64,000 nt of DNA from Bdellovibrio bacteriovorus. GTDB taxonomy: Bacteria; Bdellovibrionota; Bdellovibrionia; Bdellovibrionales; Bdellovibrionaceae. The stretch lies in the NCBI RefSeq assembly GCF_001592735.1, contig NZ_LUKE01000004.1, positions 27,402-91,401 on the forward strand. Reading direction: 5' to 3'. A model generated the notes under the pieces. That model was given only the letters and a program-made list of their open reading frames with translations, did not search any database and was not told the DNA's origin. Below, in pieces: positions 18,002 through 27,328 of the stretch (position 1 is its first letter; every line of letters starts with the position of its first letter). Made by a program: the position numbers and the translations under genes.

Positions 18002-18715
18002 TTAGTTTGTCGCCACCATGCGCGGCGCTTTATCCGCAATCTTAGCATAAAGATCTTTATAGTTTTTCATCACCTTCGAATTGTATTCGGCAGGGACAAC
18101 ATTTTTAGCAACCAAGCGGCGCACGTTTAATGGACCCATATTGTAAGCACTCACATAGCGAGCTGGTTTGCTAGTGAACTTGTTACGCAAGTAATCCATG
18201 TAAGCCGTACCTAATTTGATGTTCACGGTAGGGTTTTTCAAAGACTCTTTGCCCTTCCATTTCATGCCGATTTTTTGCGCCATCCACTTAGCTGTTTCAG
18301 GACGGATTTGCATTAAACCGATTTCACCCACGCTGCCAATGGCTTCGGGATTGAACTTAGATTCAGTCGCAATCACCGCTAAGACAAACACGGGATCCAG
18401 TTCATATTTCGCACTTTCCGCAATAACGGTGCGAGCAATCGCGCGTGCTTGAGCTTTATATTTAGGCCCGAGCGAGCTTTGAATTTTCTTTTGAATCATC
18501 AAGTTGAGAGCTTTTTGGCCTCCCATTTTTTCCGCGTCGCTGCCGGAATATTTCTTTCCTAAAAGCTCTTTAGCATGGGAAACCCGGGCTGACTCTAGAA
18601 CACTCTCAAGCACCGCTGGAAACTTGAAAGAGACAAAGTTGAAGTTATTAAAAAGAGCCATGGTGAGTGTTGCGGTGATAAGCGCAAGTCCGATTTTGAG
18701 ATGTTTCGTTTTCAT
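18002..18715 (-). CDS. Lytic transglycosylase (SLT domain)
   Basis: 237 residues with an N-terminal signal or anchor helix. The SLT domain spans about residues 95-215: the catalytic Glu lies in IATESKFNPEA, followed by GEIGLMQI and the AYNMGP motif. It cuts the MurNAc-GlcNAc bond in peptidoglycan, giving anhydro-MurNAc. AGGAGGTC precedes the ATG. It resembles MltE/Slt-type enzymes but is not close enough to name. In a predator it could serve its own wall growth or prey entry; the sequence does not decide. Confidence 0.9.
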   Translation of the reverse strand: MKTKHLKIGLALITATLTMALFNNFNFVSFKFPAVLESVLESARVSHAKELLGKKYSGSDAEKMGGQKALNLMIQKKIQSSLGPKYKAQARAIARTVIAESAKYELDPVFVLAVIATESKFNPEAIGSVGEIGLMQIRPETAKWMAQKIGMKWKGKESLKNPTVNIKLGTAYMDYLRNKFTSKPARYVSAYNMGPLNVRRLVAKNVVPAEYNSKVMKNYKDLYAKIADKAPRMVATN

Positions 18716-18925
18716 ATCCGCGACCTCCTGTTACCAACCAAATAGTTCAATGGTCGTGCCGACGGACTAACTATGCGGGATCTTTCAGGTCTTAGATTGG
18801 AGCGCGGGATAAAAGCTATCCATTCGAGTTGGCCGAACAGGTGTCTACCAGAGTTTAGTCACTGACTGAAAACTAGTGAGTCACTTTCGGGCATCTTCTC
18901 ATCTTGAGACGTCTTGTCTGGGAAC

Positions 18926-19106
18926 GGGCTTCGAACGCTGGATTTTTTCTTTGCAAAGGCTGCTTAGCTTCTCGTGCTCTGGGCGCGCCTTCCAGGCTCA
19001 GTTGCCGCCGTGGCTGAAAGCCACGGTTCGCGCCATCGTGGCGCCGGCAAAGGCCCTGCCGCACAAGAAGCTAAGCAGCCTTTGCAAAGAAAAAATCTAG
19101 TTCGAA
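18926..19106. repeat. Large inverted-repeat element A with nested hairpins
   Basis: The arms 18941-18977 and 19061-19097 match over 36 of 37 bp as an inverted repeat, and TTCGAA flanks both outer ends (18930-18935, 19101-19106). The 83-bp interior folds further: TTGCCG (19002-19007) with CGGCAA (19045-19050) encloses two hairpins, CCGTGGCT-GAA-AGCCACGG (19008-19026) and GCGCC/GGCGC (19030-19044). No coding frame is convincing. It lies in the 689-bp gene-free stretch 18716-19404. It may be a structured RNA or a non-autonomous mobile element. The left end matches a motif at the right edge of the window. Confidence 0.85.
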
Positions 19107-19220
19107 TGACGTATCTAACTTCAAACAGCGCAGAGGGCTCAAAAAGATCTTTGAAGGCGTTAGCGAAAAATTATTTGATCTAAACTCCGCAGAAGGCAGG
19201 AGCATGAGAAGTTAGCAAGA

Positions 19221-19366
19221 GGCTTTTTTCCTAGGAATGGGTAAAGTCGATCACGAAGTGGCCTTCGTCGGCGCATGGATGCGCGAACCACCCGAAGGGT
19301 GGCGACGATGAGCCCGGATGGCGTGCCACGAAGCTGACGGCTTTACCCATTCCTAGGAAAAAAGCC
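19221..19366. repeat. Large inverted-repeat element B with nested hairpins
   Basis: Perfect 26-bp arms (19221-19246 and 19341-19366, beginning GGCTTTTTTCCTAGG) enclose 94 bp. Inside are ACGAAG/CTTCGT (19253-19268), GCGCAT/ATGCGC (19271-19284) and CCACCC-GAA-GGGTGG (19288-19302). The outer arm carries a run of six T on either strand, so it could also end rodA transcription, whose stop codon is 38 bp away. The arm sequence differs from element A, but the layout (long outer stem, several GC-rich inner hairpins, a GAA loop) is the same. Confidence 0.85.
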
Positions 19367-19404
19367 GTCCTTGGTGACCAAGCATCTCCCGGGTTCCAAG
19401 AATT

Positions 19405-20529
19405 TTAGAACAAGTAGCGACGATAGGCGACGGAGGAGACTAGGCCCATTCCGGCCATGGTTGTGATCATGCCCGATCCCCCGTAACTAAGCAGTGGTAA
19501 AGGGACACCGACGATGGGAAGGAGTCCGATAACCATGCCGATATTGATAAACATATGCCAGAAGATATAGCAGAGGACCCCCACCGTCAGCAGGGCGCCA
19601 AACTTGTCCCTGGCGTTAGAGGCGATTCTGATTCCTGTGATAAATAAAAAGGCGAAGAGTCCGATGACGGCGAGTGAACCAACAAAACCATGTTCTTCAC
19701 TTAGTACCGAAAAAATAAAGTCCGTGTGACGCTCTGGTAAGAACTCTAGTTGAGATTGAGTTCCCATCATAAAGCCTTTGCCGAAAAAGCGGCCGGAACC
19801 TACGGCGATTTTTGATTGGATGCTGTTGTAACCAGTTCCTCTTGGATCACTTGCCGGACTTAGGAAAGTAAAAACGCGATTTTTTTGGTAATCATGCAAT
19901 ACGAACTTCCACGCCACCGGGATCGCGATAATTCCAAGGACAATACAGCTTGCCAAGATGCTTTTTCGGATCTTGGCAAAAATAAGCATCGAGCCCCCGA
20001 TGGCGGCTAACATCATCGCGGTTCCTAGATCGGGTTGTTCTACGACTAAGCCGAAGGGAATTAACAAGGCCAATAATGGCAGCCACATTTCTTTAAAGCC
20101 CATGCCGGGGCCATGCGTGCTGCGAGTGGAAAGAATTTTTGCCATCAACATAATCAAAGCCAGTTTCATCGTCTCTGACGGTTGATACCGAAAGAAGCCT
20201 AAATCAATCCAGCGTTGCGCCCCCAGAGCGACCTTACCAAAGAAGGTCACGTACAGAATGGCTAAAAGATTTAAACCATAAATCACCAACGCAATTCGGC
20301 TGACGATGGAATAATCAACGATGGTCACTAACAAGAAAATGGACCAGCCCGCCGCCAGCCATACAATTTGTTGAATGAACAGCGAAGCCACGTCTGTCGA
20401 TGTCGGACCGTGAGTGGCACTGTACAGGTTGATTAAGCCGATAACATTCAAAGCAAAGATCACAATGATCAAGTTGATATCTAATTTTTTAAAAAGTGTT
20501 CGTTCTTCAACGTGCAAGGCAGTTAACAC
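19405..20529 (-). CDS. rodA: Rod-shape glycosyltransferase RodA (SEDS family)
   Basis: 374 residues with about ten membrane helices. SEDS landmarks are present: QPSETMKLALI, VVEQPDLGTAMM, GTGYNSIQSKIAVGSG, FLPERHTDFIFSVLSEE and VPLPLLSYGGSGMI. RodA polymerises lipid II glycan strands for cell elongation together with PBP2. A GTG start at 20529 lies 1 bp after the mrdA stop, with AGGAG inside the mrdA end. It is the last gene of the operon mreC-mreD-mrdA-rodA. Confidence 0.95.
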   Translation of the reverse strand: MLTALHVEERTLFKKLDINLIIVIFALNVIGLINLYSATHGPTSTDVASLFIQQIVWLAAGWSIFLLVTIVDYSIVSRIALVIYGLNLLAILYVTFFGKVALGAQRWIDLGFFRYQPSETMKLALIMLMAKILSTRSTHGPGMGFKEMWLPLLALLIPFGLVVEQPDLGTAMMLAAIGGSMLIFAKIRKSILASCIVLGIIAIPVAWKFVLHDYQKNRVFTFLSPASDPRGTGYNSIQSKIAVGSGRFFGKGFMMGTQSQLEFLPERHTDFIFSVLSEEHGFVGSLAVIGLFAFLFITGIRIASNARDKFGALLTVGVLCYIFWHMFINIGMVIGLLPIVGVPLPLLSYGGSGMITTMAGMGLVSSVAYRRYLF

Positions 20530-20530
20530 T

Positions 20531-22522
20531 TTACTCTCCTTCCGACTCTTGAGGTGGAGGCGCCGTCGGGGCTTCCGCTTTTTTTAAGCCTTTAGCTTTA
20601 AGCGCATTTTCAATAACCTCGGGGTGATATTTTTCAAAGTAAGCTTGCACGATATCGCGCACAATCGGAGCCGCCCCCGAAGCACCATGGCACGAGTGTT
20701 CAGCCAATGCCGCAATGGTGATCTCTGGATTTTCTGCCGGAGCAAAGGCCACAAACCAACCATGATGGCGCATATGGATCGGACGGCCTTCGCACTTCAC
20801 ATAGATCTGGTCGGCCGAAAAGCCCATGACTTGAGCAGTTCCTGTTTTACCAGCCATCTCGACACCCGGAACTTTATATCGTTGAGCGGTACCCCGGCTG
20901 CCGTTAGCCACGCGACGCATACCTTCTTTGACTGTTTTGAAAGTTTGCGGAGTGATTTGCACGCCGTTAGGTTGCATTTGTTGCAGATCGCGCACCACTT
21001 GCGGGAAGTTTTCGCGCAAAACTTTTCCATCTTGATCGATGACTTTACGGACTAAGAATGGACGGACGACTTTGCCTTCGGTGCCGATGGCATTATAAGC
21101 CACGGCCATAGACAACGGAGTGACGTTCACGAAACCCTGTCCAATCGCCGTACTTAAGTTTTCACCCGGTTGCCATTCTTCACCCACGGTGGCTTTTTTC
21201 CACGCCGAGTTTGGCATTGTGCCGGAAACCTCACGCGCAAGCTCGATACCCGTTTTTTGACCGATACCTAAAAGGTGGATGTAGTCATACATTTTATCTA
21301 CACCCAAGGCGATACCCATTTTATAGAAGAACACGTTCGACGAACGCTCTAAAGCTTCAAACACCGTGATGTTACCGTGACCGCCTTTTAAGTGATCATG
21401 GTAGGGACGTCGGCCAAAGAAGAAAACCCCGGGGGCACTGACGATCGTGGTTGGCGTAATGACTTTTTCATTTAAAGCGGCGACAGCCACCAAAGGTTTG
21501 AAAGTCGAACCCGGAGCATTGTGGTCTTGAATGACTTTATTACGTAAAGGCTTAAACGGATCATTGATAAGCTTTGACCAAGTTCCGCCCGAAATACCGG
21601 TCGAAAACTCATTCGGATCAAAAGAAGGCGCGCTCACCCAAGCTAACACTTCGCCATTGGTTTTCATCGCCACAACCGCGCCAATGCGGTTTAAGTTTTT
21701 AAATGATTTATAAGCGGCTTCTTGAATCTCGCGGTCAATAGTTAAGACGGCGTTGTTCCCGTGAATAGGAACTTGGTCCCGAATTTGTTCACCATAAATA
21801 TTGGGTGTTTGCGTGACAGTCTCGCGACCATGGGCATCGACCTGGATAAAGCTGACACCGTCAGTGCCGCGGATGTCGCGCTCTAAAGTTTCTTCTAAGC
21901 CGCTTTTTCCGATCACGTCACCTTGTTCAAAGCTCAAAGAGCCTTTATAAAGTTCATTTAAAATCGGAATCTGACGTTTAGAAATTTCGGCCACATACCC
22001 GAATAACTGGGCGCCATCTTCTTTGAGTGGGTAATAACGGATGATAGATTCACGGATCTCAAGTCCCGGAGTATCTAGGCGCATGCGCTTAAGACGAAAC
22101 ACTTCTTCGCGGCTTAAGTTTTCTTTAAGACGAATCTGCGCAAAAGGACCGTTTTGACGGCGGCTCTTTTGGACTTTTTGCATAAGCTTTTCGGGATCCA
22201 TACTCAGAACCGGGGCCACGGTTTTAGACAAGGCTTCTAGATTTTCAATGTATTGAGGTGTTAAGATCGCCTCAAAGCCTGGTAGATTTTCTACCAGAAC
22301 CTTGCCGTCACGATCTAGCATCAAGCCGCGTGGAGCGGTGATTTTGTTTTGCTTAATACGATTTTTTTCCGAGAATTCACGCAATTCATTCCCCGAGATC
22401 ACTTGTAGATACCATAAACGCATCGTGAAGATAGTCATGGCAAAAGCGATCATTATATAGAAGAGCTTGTAACGGCTTAGATATTCCTTAGCTTCATCAG
22501 GATTGCTGACATAAGTACTCAT
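20531..22522 (-). CDS. mrdA: Penicillin-binding protein 2 (elongasome transpeptidase)
   Basis: 663 residues: an N-terminal membrane helix near 20-40, a dimerisation/pedestal domain, and a transpeptidase domain with Ser339-Thr-Phe-Lys342, Ser394-Ser-Asn396 and Lys559-Thr-Gly561 (AGKTGTAQ). These are the three active-site motifs of class B PBPs. The C-terminus has an extra charged, Pro-rich tail. Its ATG overlaps the mreD stop by 4 bp, and rodA follows directly. It cross-links peptidoglycan during side-wall growth. Confidence 0.95.
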   Translation of the reverse strand: MSTYVSNPDEAKEYLSRYKLFYIMIAFAMTIFTMRLWYLQVISGNELREFSEKNRIKQNKITAPRGLMLDRDGKVLVENLPGFEAILTPQYIENLEALSKTVAPVLSMDPEKLMQKVQKSRRQNGPFAQIRLKENLSREEVFRLKRMRLDTPGLEIRESIIRYYPLKEDGAQLFGYVAEISKRQIPILNELYKGSLSFEQGDVIGKSGLEETLERDIRGTDGVSFIQVDAHGRETVTQTPNIYGEQIRDQVPIHGNNAVLTIDREIQEAAYKSFKNLNRIGAVVAMKTNGEVLAWVSAPSFDPNEFSTGISGGTWSKLINDPFKPLRNKVIQDHNAPGSTFKPLVAVAALNEKVITPTTIVSAPGVFFFGRRPYHDHLKGGHGNITVFEALERSSNVFFYKMGIALGVDKMYDYIHLLGIGQKTGIELAREVSGTMPNSAWKKATVGEEWQPGENLSTAIGQGFVNVTPLSMAVAYNAIGTEGKVVRPFLVRKVIDQDGKVLRENFPQVVRDLQQMQPNGVQITPQTFKTVKEGMRRVANGSRGTAQRYKVPGVEMAGKTGTAQVMGFSADQIYVKCEGRPIHMRHHGWFVAFAPAENPEITIAALAEHSCHGASGAAPIVRDIVQAYFEKYHPEVIENALKAKGLKKAEAPTAPPPQESEGE

Positions 22523-23055
22523 AGTTCCAGCCCTCCTGATTCTTGAAGCATTTCATTTTGGGTGAGCTTATCAATTTTCGCTAAGATCCAGTAAACAGGG
22601 AAGGCAAATGACGGAGTTAAAACGATTTGCACTAACCGATCCACGATTTCAAAGCTCGCCATGTTTTTTTCTAAAACCCAAGAGATCAACAAAAACAGGA
22701 CGTGATAGGCCACGGCCGAAAACGTACACATGATCGTATAATATCCTGAACCACTCCAGAAAACGCGGGACTTAACCCCGTAAACTAAAAGGAAAAGAAT
22801 CAAAAGGCTGAACCACATCATTTTTAATGGCATCGCGGTGAACGCCAATAAAACAAATCCCATCGCATAAATCCAAGTGATGGCTTGGCTAGGGCGGCGG
22901 TAAAGAATCACGTACACAATAAGGTTCAGCCATAACATGGGTGCTGGCACATGTCCGAAGACTTGAAACCAGAAGGTTGTCTGAAATCCGGCGACGGTCA
23001 TTAAAACCGCCAACATGATCAGAAAGTTTAAAAGAGTATTCCAACGAATTTTCAC
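22519..23055 (-). CDS. mreD: Rod shape-determining protein MreD
   Basis: 178 residues with about five membrane helices and few sharp motifs, as usual for MreD. The call rests mainly on its place: it overlaps mreC by 4 bp upstream and mrdA by 4 bp downstream. MreD is an inner-membrane part of the elongasome. Confidence 0.85.
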   Translation of the reverse strand: MKIRWNTLLNFLIMLAVLMTVAGFQTTFWFQVFGHVPAPMLWLNLIVYVILYRRPSQAITWIYAMGFVLLAFTAMPLKMMWFSLLILFLLVYGVKSRVFWSGSGYYTIMCTFSAVAYHVLFLLISWVLEKNMASFEIVDRLVQIVLTPSFAFPVYWILAKIDKLTQNEMLQESGGLEL

Positions 23056-24083
23056 TGCGCAGCCCCTTGAGCGCTTGGAGACGGAGCGGGTGAGGGGGGT
23101 ATCGCAGGGGTCGTTGCCGGTTTAGGCTTCGGAGTTGCCGTCACGGTGGGAGACGGCGAGGGACTTGCGGCGGGAGCGGGTGTCGTCGCAACCGCTGCTA
23201 CTGTGGTATCAGCTCCGGCTTCGTTATTTTCGGCTTGGGGGGGCGCAAAGCGATTGCCGAAATCTTCGTTAGACGCCTGGTTCACGACAAAAACTTCTTC
23301 CACTTTGTAGGGATCTACGACCGGACGCAAGTCAACTTTCAACGAAACGCTGAATGTTTTTCTTTCAACCGATTCAACAATCGCCACAGGGAAACCCTTC
23401 GGGAAAATGTTGTCCAGGCCGCCCGTCACCACAAGATCGCCTTCTTTCACATCTTCTGTTTTTTCGACATATTTCAATGTGCAACCATTTTGGCTTTTAC
23501 CTTCAACGATCCCATGAGCGCGCGTGCGCTGAACGATGCCATCGACAACCGCATAACGGTCTGTGATCAACATCACGTGAGCAGTGTAAGGTTCGGGCTT
23601 AAAGATATAGCCTAAAACACCACCCGTCGTGATAACCGCTTGGCCCGCAGTCAAACCGTCGGTCGTTCCTTTGTTAATCGTGACAGTGTTGTGATCAATC
23701 ACTAAGTCGCGGCCGATGACTTGGGCTGCGACCAATTTCATTTTGGTTTGCTCTTTGAAGCTTAAAAGTCCGCGCAAACGATCATTTTCGTTTGTCAGTT
23801 CGTTCATTTTTTCTAAGCGTGCTTGCAGTTCGTTGTTCGTACTTTGCAACTGCTCGCTATTTTTTTTGATATTGATCAAATTCACGTACATCGCCGTGGT
23901 TTCAGTGACTCCATGGCTGAATCCATAGAAGGTTTGGGAAATCCCGCTGCCTAAAAGGGCAAAAGGTTTCACCAACCAGTTGGACTCTTGAGGACGCTGT
24001 TGCATGTTGATAGAGATCAGAGGCAAAGCGAGCACAATGCCGATCATGATGATTTTTTTGAGATCAAAGTTGAAGAAATTCAA
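23052..24083 (-). CDS. mreC: Rod shape-determining protein MreC
   Basis: 343 residues: a membrane helix at about 10-25, a coiled coil around residues 75-110, then the beta-rich MreC domain with AAQVIGRD, VNTINKGTTDGL-like and GVLGYI segments, and VVTGGLDNIFPKGFPV. The last 65 residues are an Ala/Pro/Thr-rich low-complexity tail not found in short MreC proteins. It activates PBP2/RodA. It is the first gene of the operon; mreB, often directly upstream, is absent because a divergent gene begins at 24273. Confidence 0.93.
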   Translation of the reverse strand: MNFFNFDLKKIIMIGIVLALPLISINMQQRPQESNWLVKPFALLGSGISQTFYGFSHGVTETTAMYVNLINIKKNSEQLQSTNNELQARLEKMNELTNENDRLRGLLSFKEQTKMKLVAAQVIGRDLVIDHNTVTINKGTTDGLTAGQAVITTGGVLGYIFKPEPYTAHVMLITDRYAVVDGIVQRTRAHGIVEGKSQNGCTLKYVEKTEDVKEGDLVVTGGLDNIFPKGFPVAIVESVERKTFSVSLKVDLRPVVDPYKVEEVFVVNQASNEDFGNRFAPPQAENNEAGADTTVAAVATTPAPAASPSPSPTVTATPKPKPATTPAIPPSPAPSPSAQGAAQ

Positions 24084-24272
24084 AAGTACCCTCGTTGGAT
24101 TTTCGCATTTTTAGGCACCTATGGCGCGATGCGATTTACTAACCAATCATTTCATTTTCTCAACGCTACCAAAAGGCTCAAAGATTTCAACAATTTCCCC
24201 TTGAAAAAATAAGAAATTCGTAAGGTAATGATTTCCGACTTAAAAATCAGTGTAGGACAAGGAAGGGCATTT

Positions 24273-25310
24273 ATGAGCGACAGCATGGCAGATAAGATGA
24301 AAAGAAAGCTTTCCGCAAAGAGCGTGACGGCTATTATCCTCTTCGGAGCGATCATCATGGTATTCGTATTTTTCGGTTTGCCGTCACATATGGGAGCGAG
24401 TGTTGGTTCTGTCGCTCGAGTAAATAACACGTTGATTTCGGTCGCGGACTTCCAGCAAGAAGAAAACCGCATTCAACAGTACTACCAAAATCTCTTTGGC
24501 AGTCAGATGGATTTTAGCTCTCAGCGTCAACTTCTGCGCCAACAAGCGTTGGAAAACCTCGTGCGTATGGAGCTCGTTTCTCAAGGTGCGCAAAAAGATG
24601 GCATTATGACGACAGACGCTGAGGTGCGTGATTTTATCGTGAAAGACATCCCATTTTTTCAGCAAGACGGTCGCTTTCAACGTGAATTTTACAATCGTTA
24701 TTTAGAATCAACTCATATGTCTCCGGGAAAATTTGAGGACAAAGTTCGTAAAGACGTGGCGAATGTGCGCACTCGCTATCTTTTTGAGCTTTCTTCACGC
24801 ATCACGGATGCAGAGATGAACGTCTTGCAAAAAATGCGTTCCGCTAAAATGAATGTCGCGTTCGCAAAAGTGGACGAAGAAGCCGCCACAAAAGCTTTAG
24901 GCAAAGAAAAAGCCGAAGCGGCGATCAAAGCTTTGGACGAAGCTTTGAACAAGGGTGATGAAGCGGCTGTCAATGCTCAGCTGAAAGACCTTAAAGCAAC
25001 TTGGGATGAAACCGGTATGACGGAATTGACGGCTGAAAATTTCCCAAAGATCACAAGCTCTGTGGCGCAAGAAGCGATCTTTGATCTTAAAAAGTCAGAG
25101 CCTCTTTTGAAACGCTTGGTTCGTGATGGCAATTCAAAATACGTTTTGAAATTAAAAGACAGCAAAATGGAAGAAGCAAAACCTCTTGAGGCCATGGCTG
25201 TTGAAATGATTCAAAAACGTCGTGGGGACGGCATGGTCGATGCGTGGATGAACTTCTTCCGCTCTAAATCTCACGTCACAATGAACACTGACGCTTTGCA
25301 ATTGAACTAA
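24273..25310 (+). CDS. Membrane-anchored SurA_N/PpiD-like chaperone without PPIase domain
   Basis: 345 residues from the ATG at 24273 (GGAAGG 8 bp upstream). A single membrane helix lies near residues 15-35 (AIILFGAIIMVFVFFG), then a SurA N-terminal-like domain: VNNTLISVADFQQEE, LRQQALENLVRMELV, and FQREFYNRYL, typical of PpiD. PpiD continues into a parvulin domain; here no parvulin motif is seen and the chain ends after about 150 helical residues. A periplasmic chaperone role is inferred. It is divergent from mreC, with 189 bp between starts. Confidence 0.75.
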   Translation: MSDSMADKMKRKLSAKSVTAIILFGAIIMVFVFFGLPSHMGASVGSVARVNNTLISVADFQQEENRIQQYYQNLFGSQMDFSSQRQLLRQQALENLVRMELVSQGAQKDGIMTTDAEVRDFIVKDIPFFQQDGRFQREFYNRYLESTHMSPGKFEDKVRKDVANVRTRYLFELSSRITDAEMNVLQKMRSAKMNVAFAKVDEEAATKALGKEKAEAAIKALDEALNKGDEAAVNAQLKDLKATWDETGMTELTAENFPKITSSVAQEAIFDLKKSEPLLKRLVRDGNSKYVLKLKDSKMEEAKPLEAMAVEMIQKRRGDGMVDAWMNFFRSKSHVTMNTDALQLN

Positions 25311-25984
25311 TGTTGCAATTTGTTCGTGAGATTCCTATTTCAATAAAAATCCAGAAAACCCTGTCACATCGACGGGGTTTTCATTTTCATGTGGCGGTAG
25401 GAGTTACGGCAGAGGTCAAACCTCTGTCAGGGATGACCGTCAATTTGCCCATCATAGACACATTGCTTGCCGCTCTTAAAGAACACTTGGAAGCCCAAAC
25501 CTTTGAAGCCCCCACTGAAAGCCTGAATCTCGTTTTTGCCGAAATTTATAATGAGTCCGCGCAGTTTTTAAAAGACCAAATCAAAGCCGTCAAAGATCCG
25601 ACGCTGGCCGGGGAGTCTTCGGGCCCCATTCAACTCTCCAGCCTGCAGTTTCGCGAAGAAAGGGGCTTCGGTTTTTCAAACTTCCGAGTGCCGGTGAAAT
25701 CCCCGGAAGAGCTTGAATTCTTTCACTCCCATTTCATCGAAATCCTGCCGCCGCAAGCGCCGGCCCGTCTTTTAAAGGTCCGAATCTATTGGCAGCACAA
25801 AGCGGGAAGTCTTGCCGACTATTCTCACGAAAGCTTTAAACTGCTAAAACCGTTGATGGCTTTAGAGGCCGAAGCTCTTATATCGCAATTAGAGCCGTTA
25901 AAAGGCCATAAAATAGACTCGGGCAGCTTTATCTCTCGCATTGAAATCCACGATTTAGGGCAGAACCGAACGCTCGAAATTTGA
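25310..25984 (+). CDS. Uncharacterised protein, possible 6-pyruvoyl-tetrahydropterin synthase fold
   Basis: 224 residues. Its ATG overlaps the stop of the previous gene (TAATG), so it is coupled. GFHFHVAVGVTAEVKPLSGMTVNLPIIDTLL resembles the strand-helix pattern of PTPS/QueD proteins (H-x-H strand, then GM-x-V-x-[LF]), and TESLNLVFAEIY fits their PT-E-N helix loosely. The catalytic Cys/Asp/His set is not evident, so enzyme activity is doubtful. I would call it a protein of unknown function with a possible T-fold. Confidence 0.5.
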   Translation: MLQFVREIPISIKIQKTLSHRRGFHFHVAVGVTAEVKPLSGMTVNLPIIDTLLAALKEHLEAQTFEAPTESLNLVFAEIYNESAQFLKDQIKAVKDPTLAGESSGPIQLSSLQFREERGFGFSNFRVPVKSPEELEFFHSHFIEILPPQAPARLLKVRIYWQHKAGSLADYSHESFKLLKPLMALEAEALISQLEPLKGHKIDSGSFISRIEIHDLGQNRTLEI

Positions 25985-26060
25985 CCCTGCCAATGGAAAT
26001 CTTTCCAGGGGCCGAGGTTTTTTAGCTACTTAAGGGGGAACCTCAAGTACAAACACCCCC

Positions 26061-27167
26061 ATGAAAACAAGATTCTTAAAAATCATGGCTTTTGGGTTCT
26101 TGGTGGTTTCTTTTGTGGCCCTTTCCGCGCAAACGGCTTTTGCGACCTCTTATTGGGAAAATTCAAGCCTCCCGCCGCAATTCTGTTTTCAAAACTTCAA
26201 TGCTTACGGACCGCTTTATGCTTCGGGCCGGACGGAGCGCACTCAAGGAATTTTGGGACATCTCAAAGCGCGCCCCAAATGTGACATCGTTCAGTTGCAA
26301 GAAGTTTGGATGGAGTCCCACATCGATCATATCGAAAATTCGTTGAAGGACCACTACAGCTTCAGCTCACCGAATCGTGACTCACGCATCGGTATTATGG
26401 ATTTGGTGATGGGGGATATTCTTTCGCGCGAGACCTTTACGTTTGCGGTGAACAATTCCGGATCAGTCTTAGATCGCGCCCGCAGTGTGGCGAGTGTTGA
26501 TAAGGCTTTCCATGTCTTGCGCGTAAAACTTCCAGCGATTGATGAAGAGTTTTATATCATCAATACGCATCTTCATCCTTCTTCCCAGGCGGTGCGCCTG
26601 ACCCAAATTTTGGATTTATTGCGTTGGCGTTTACAAAACCAAAACTTGAAAATGCTTTTATCTGGCGATTTCAATTCGGATCCGCAAGATTTGGAAAGAA
26701 AACTGCTGATGAGTGTCGTCGGGTTGAAAGACGCCATGGCAGAGAGTTTTACAAATGGCAATTATCCCGCGGACTTTTGCACCTATTGTAAAGCCAATCC
26801 TTTAAGCTGGTTGCCTTCAGATCATGTGTTTGACTATATCTTTTATTCGAATGCGGGCACAGCCGAGACATCGCTAAAACTTGCTTCCGCTGAAGTGAAC
26901 TTAAAAGGTTCACCGAAAAAACCACTTTCTGATCATTACGGTATTCGTGCTTATTTCAATGTTGAAAATGGCAAAGCCCCAGCAGGGGAGTTAGATCAAG
27001 TTCAAAAAAAGTTGGCACTTGAAGCCTTAAAACAAACCATCGAGGTTTTGGATAAAGAATCCGGTGCTCAGTGGAAGGTTCATCAGAAATTAGCCCGCGA
27101 CCTATACAGCGATCTAGAAAGATCGCGCAGTGACTTTGAGCTTTATTTGGGTCATTCGCTTAGATAA
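26061..27167 (+). CDS. Secreted endonuclease/exonuclease/phosphatase (EEP) family protein
   Basis: 368 residues with a signal peptide ending near TAFA (residue 28). EEP motifs occur in order: LQEVW (Mg-binding Glu), IINTHLHP, LSGDFNSDP, PSDHVFDYIF and LSDHYGI (catalytic His). This fold covers DNase I-like nucleases, sphingomyelinases and inositol-phosphate phosphatases; the layout is closest to secreted sphingomyelinase or DNase-like members. Four Cys (for example FCTYCK) may form disulfides. As a secreted hydrolase it could act on prey lipids or nucleic acid, which is inference. Confidence 0.82.
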   Translation: MKTRFLKIMAFGFLVVSFVALSAQTAFATSYWENSSLPPQFCFQNFNAYGPLYASGRTERTQGILGHLKARPKCDIVQLQEVWMESHIDHIENSLKDHYSFSSPNRDSRIGIMDLVMGDILSRETFTFAVNNSGSVLDRARSVASVDKAFHVLRVKLPAIDEEFYIINTHLHPSSQAVRLTQILDLLRWRLQNQNLKMLLSGDFNSDPQDLERKLLMSVVGLKDAMAESFTNGNYPADFCTYCKANPLSWLPSDHVFDYIFYSNAGTAETSLKLASAEVNLKGSPKKPLSDHYGIRAYFNVENGKAPAGELDQVQKKLALEALKQTIEVLDKESGAQWKVHQKLARDLYSDLERSRSDFELYLGHSLR

Positions 27168-27232
27168 GGACCTGTGGTTGCTCTGATCTGTGGCCTTAGC
27201 CCCTGGCGCAAAATTTGTAGCTGTTTAAAATT

Positions 27233-27261
27233 TTGACGGTCATGAATATTCTATATCAAAT
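27233..27261 (+). promoter_or_regulatory. Candidate promoter for the small secreted protein
   Basis: TTGACG at 27233-27238 and TCAAAT at 27256-27261 with 17 bp between, about 68 bp before the start codon of the downstream gene. Confidence 0.4.
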
Positions 27262-27328
27262 TGGGGCTCCGTTTACCTAGGCATGCGAACTGCAACCGTC
27301 TTTCGCATAACTAATAAATGGAGCTTAC

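Noticed and set aside
18716..19404. Short open frames inside the inverted-repeat region
   Set aside because: They arise from the repeat arms, are Arg/Ala-rich and have no ribosome site.
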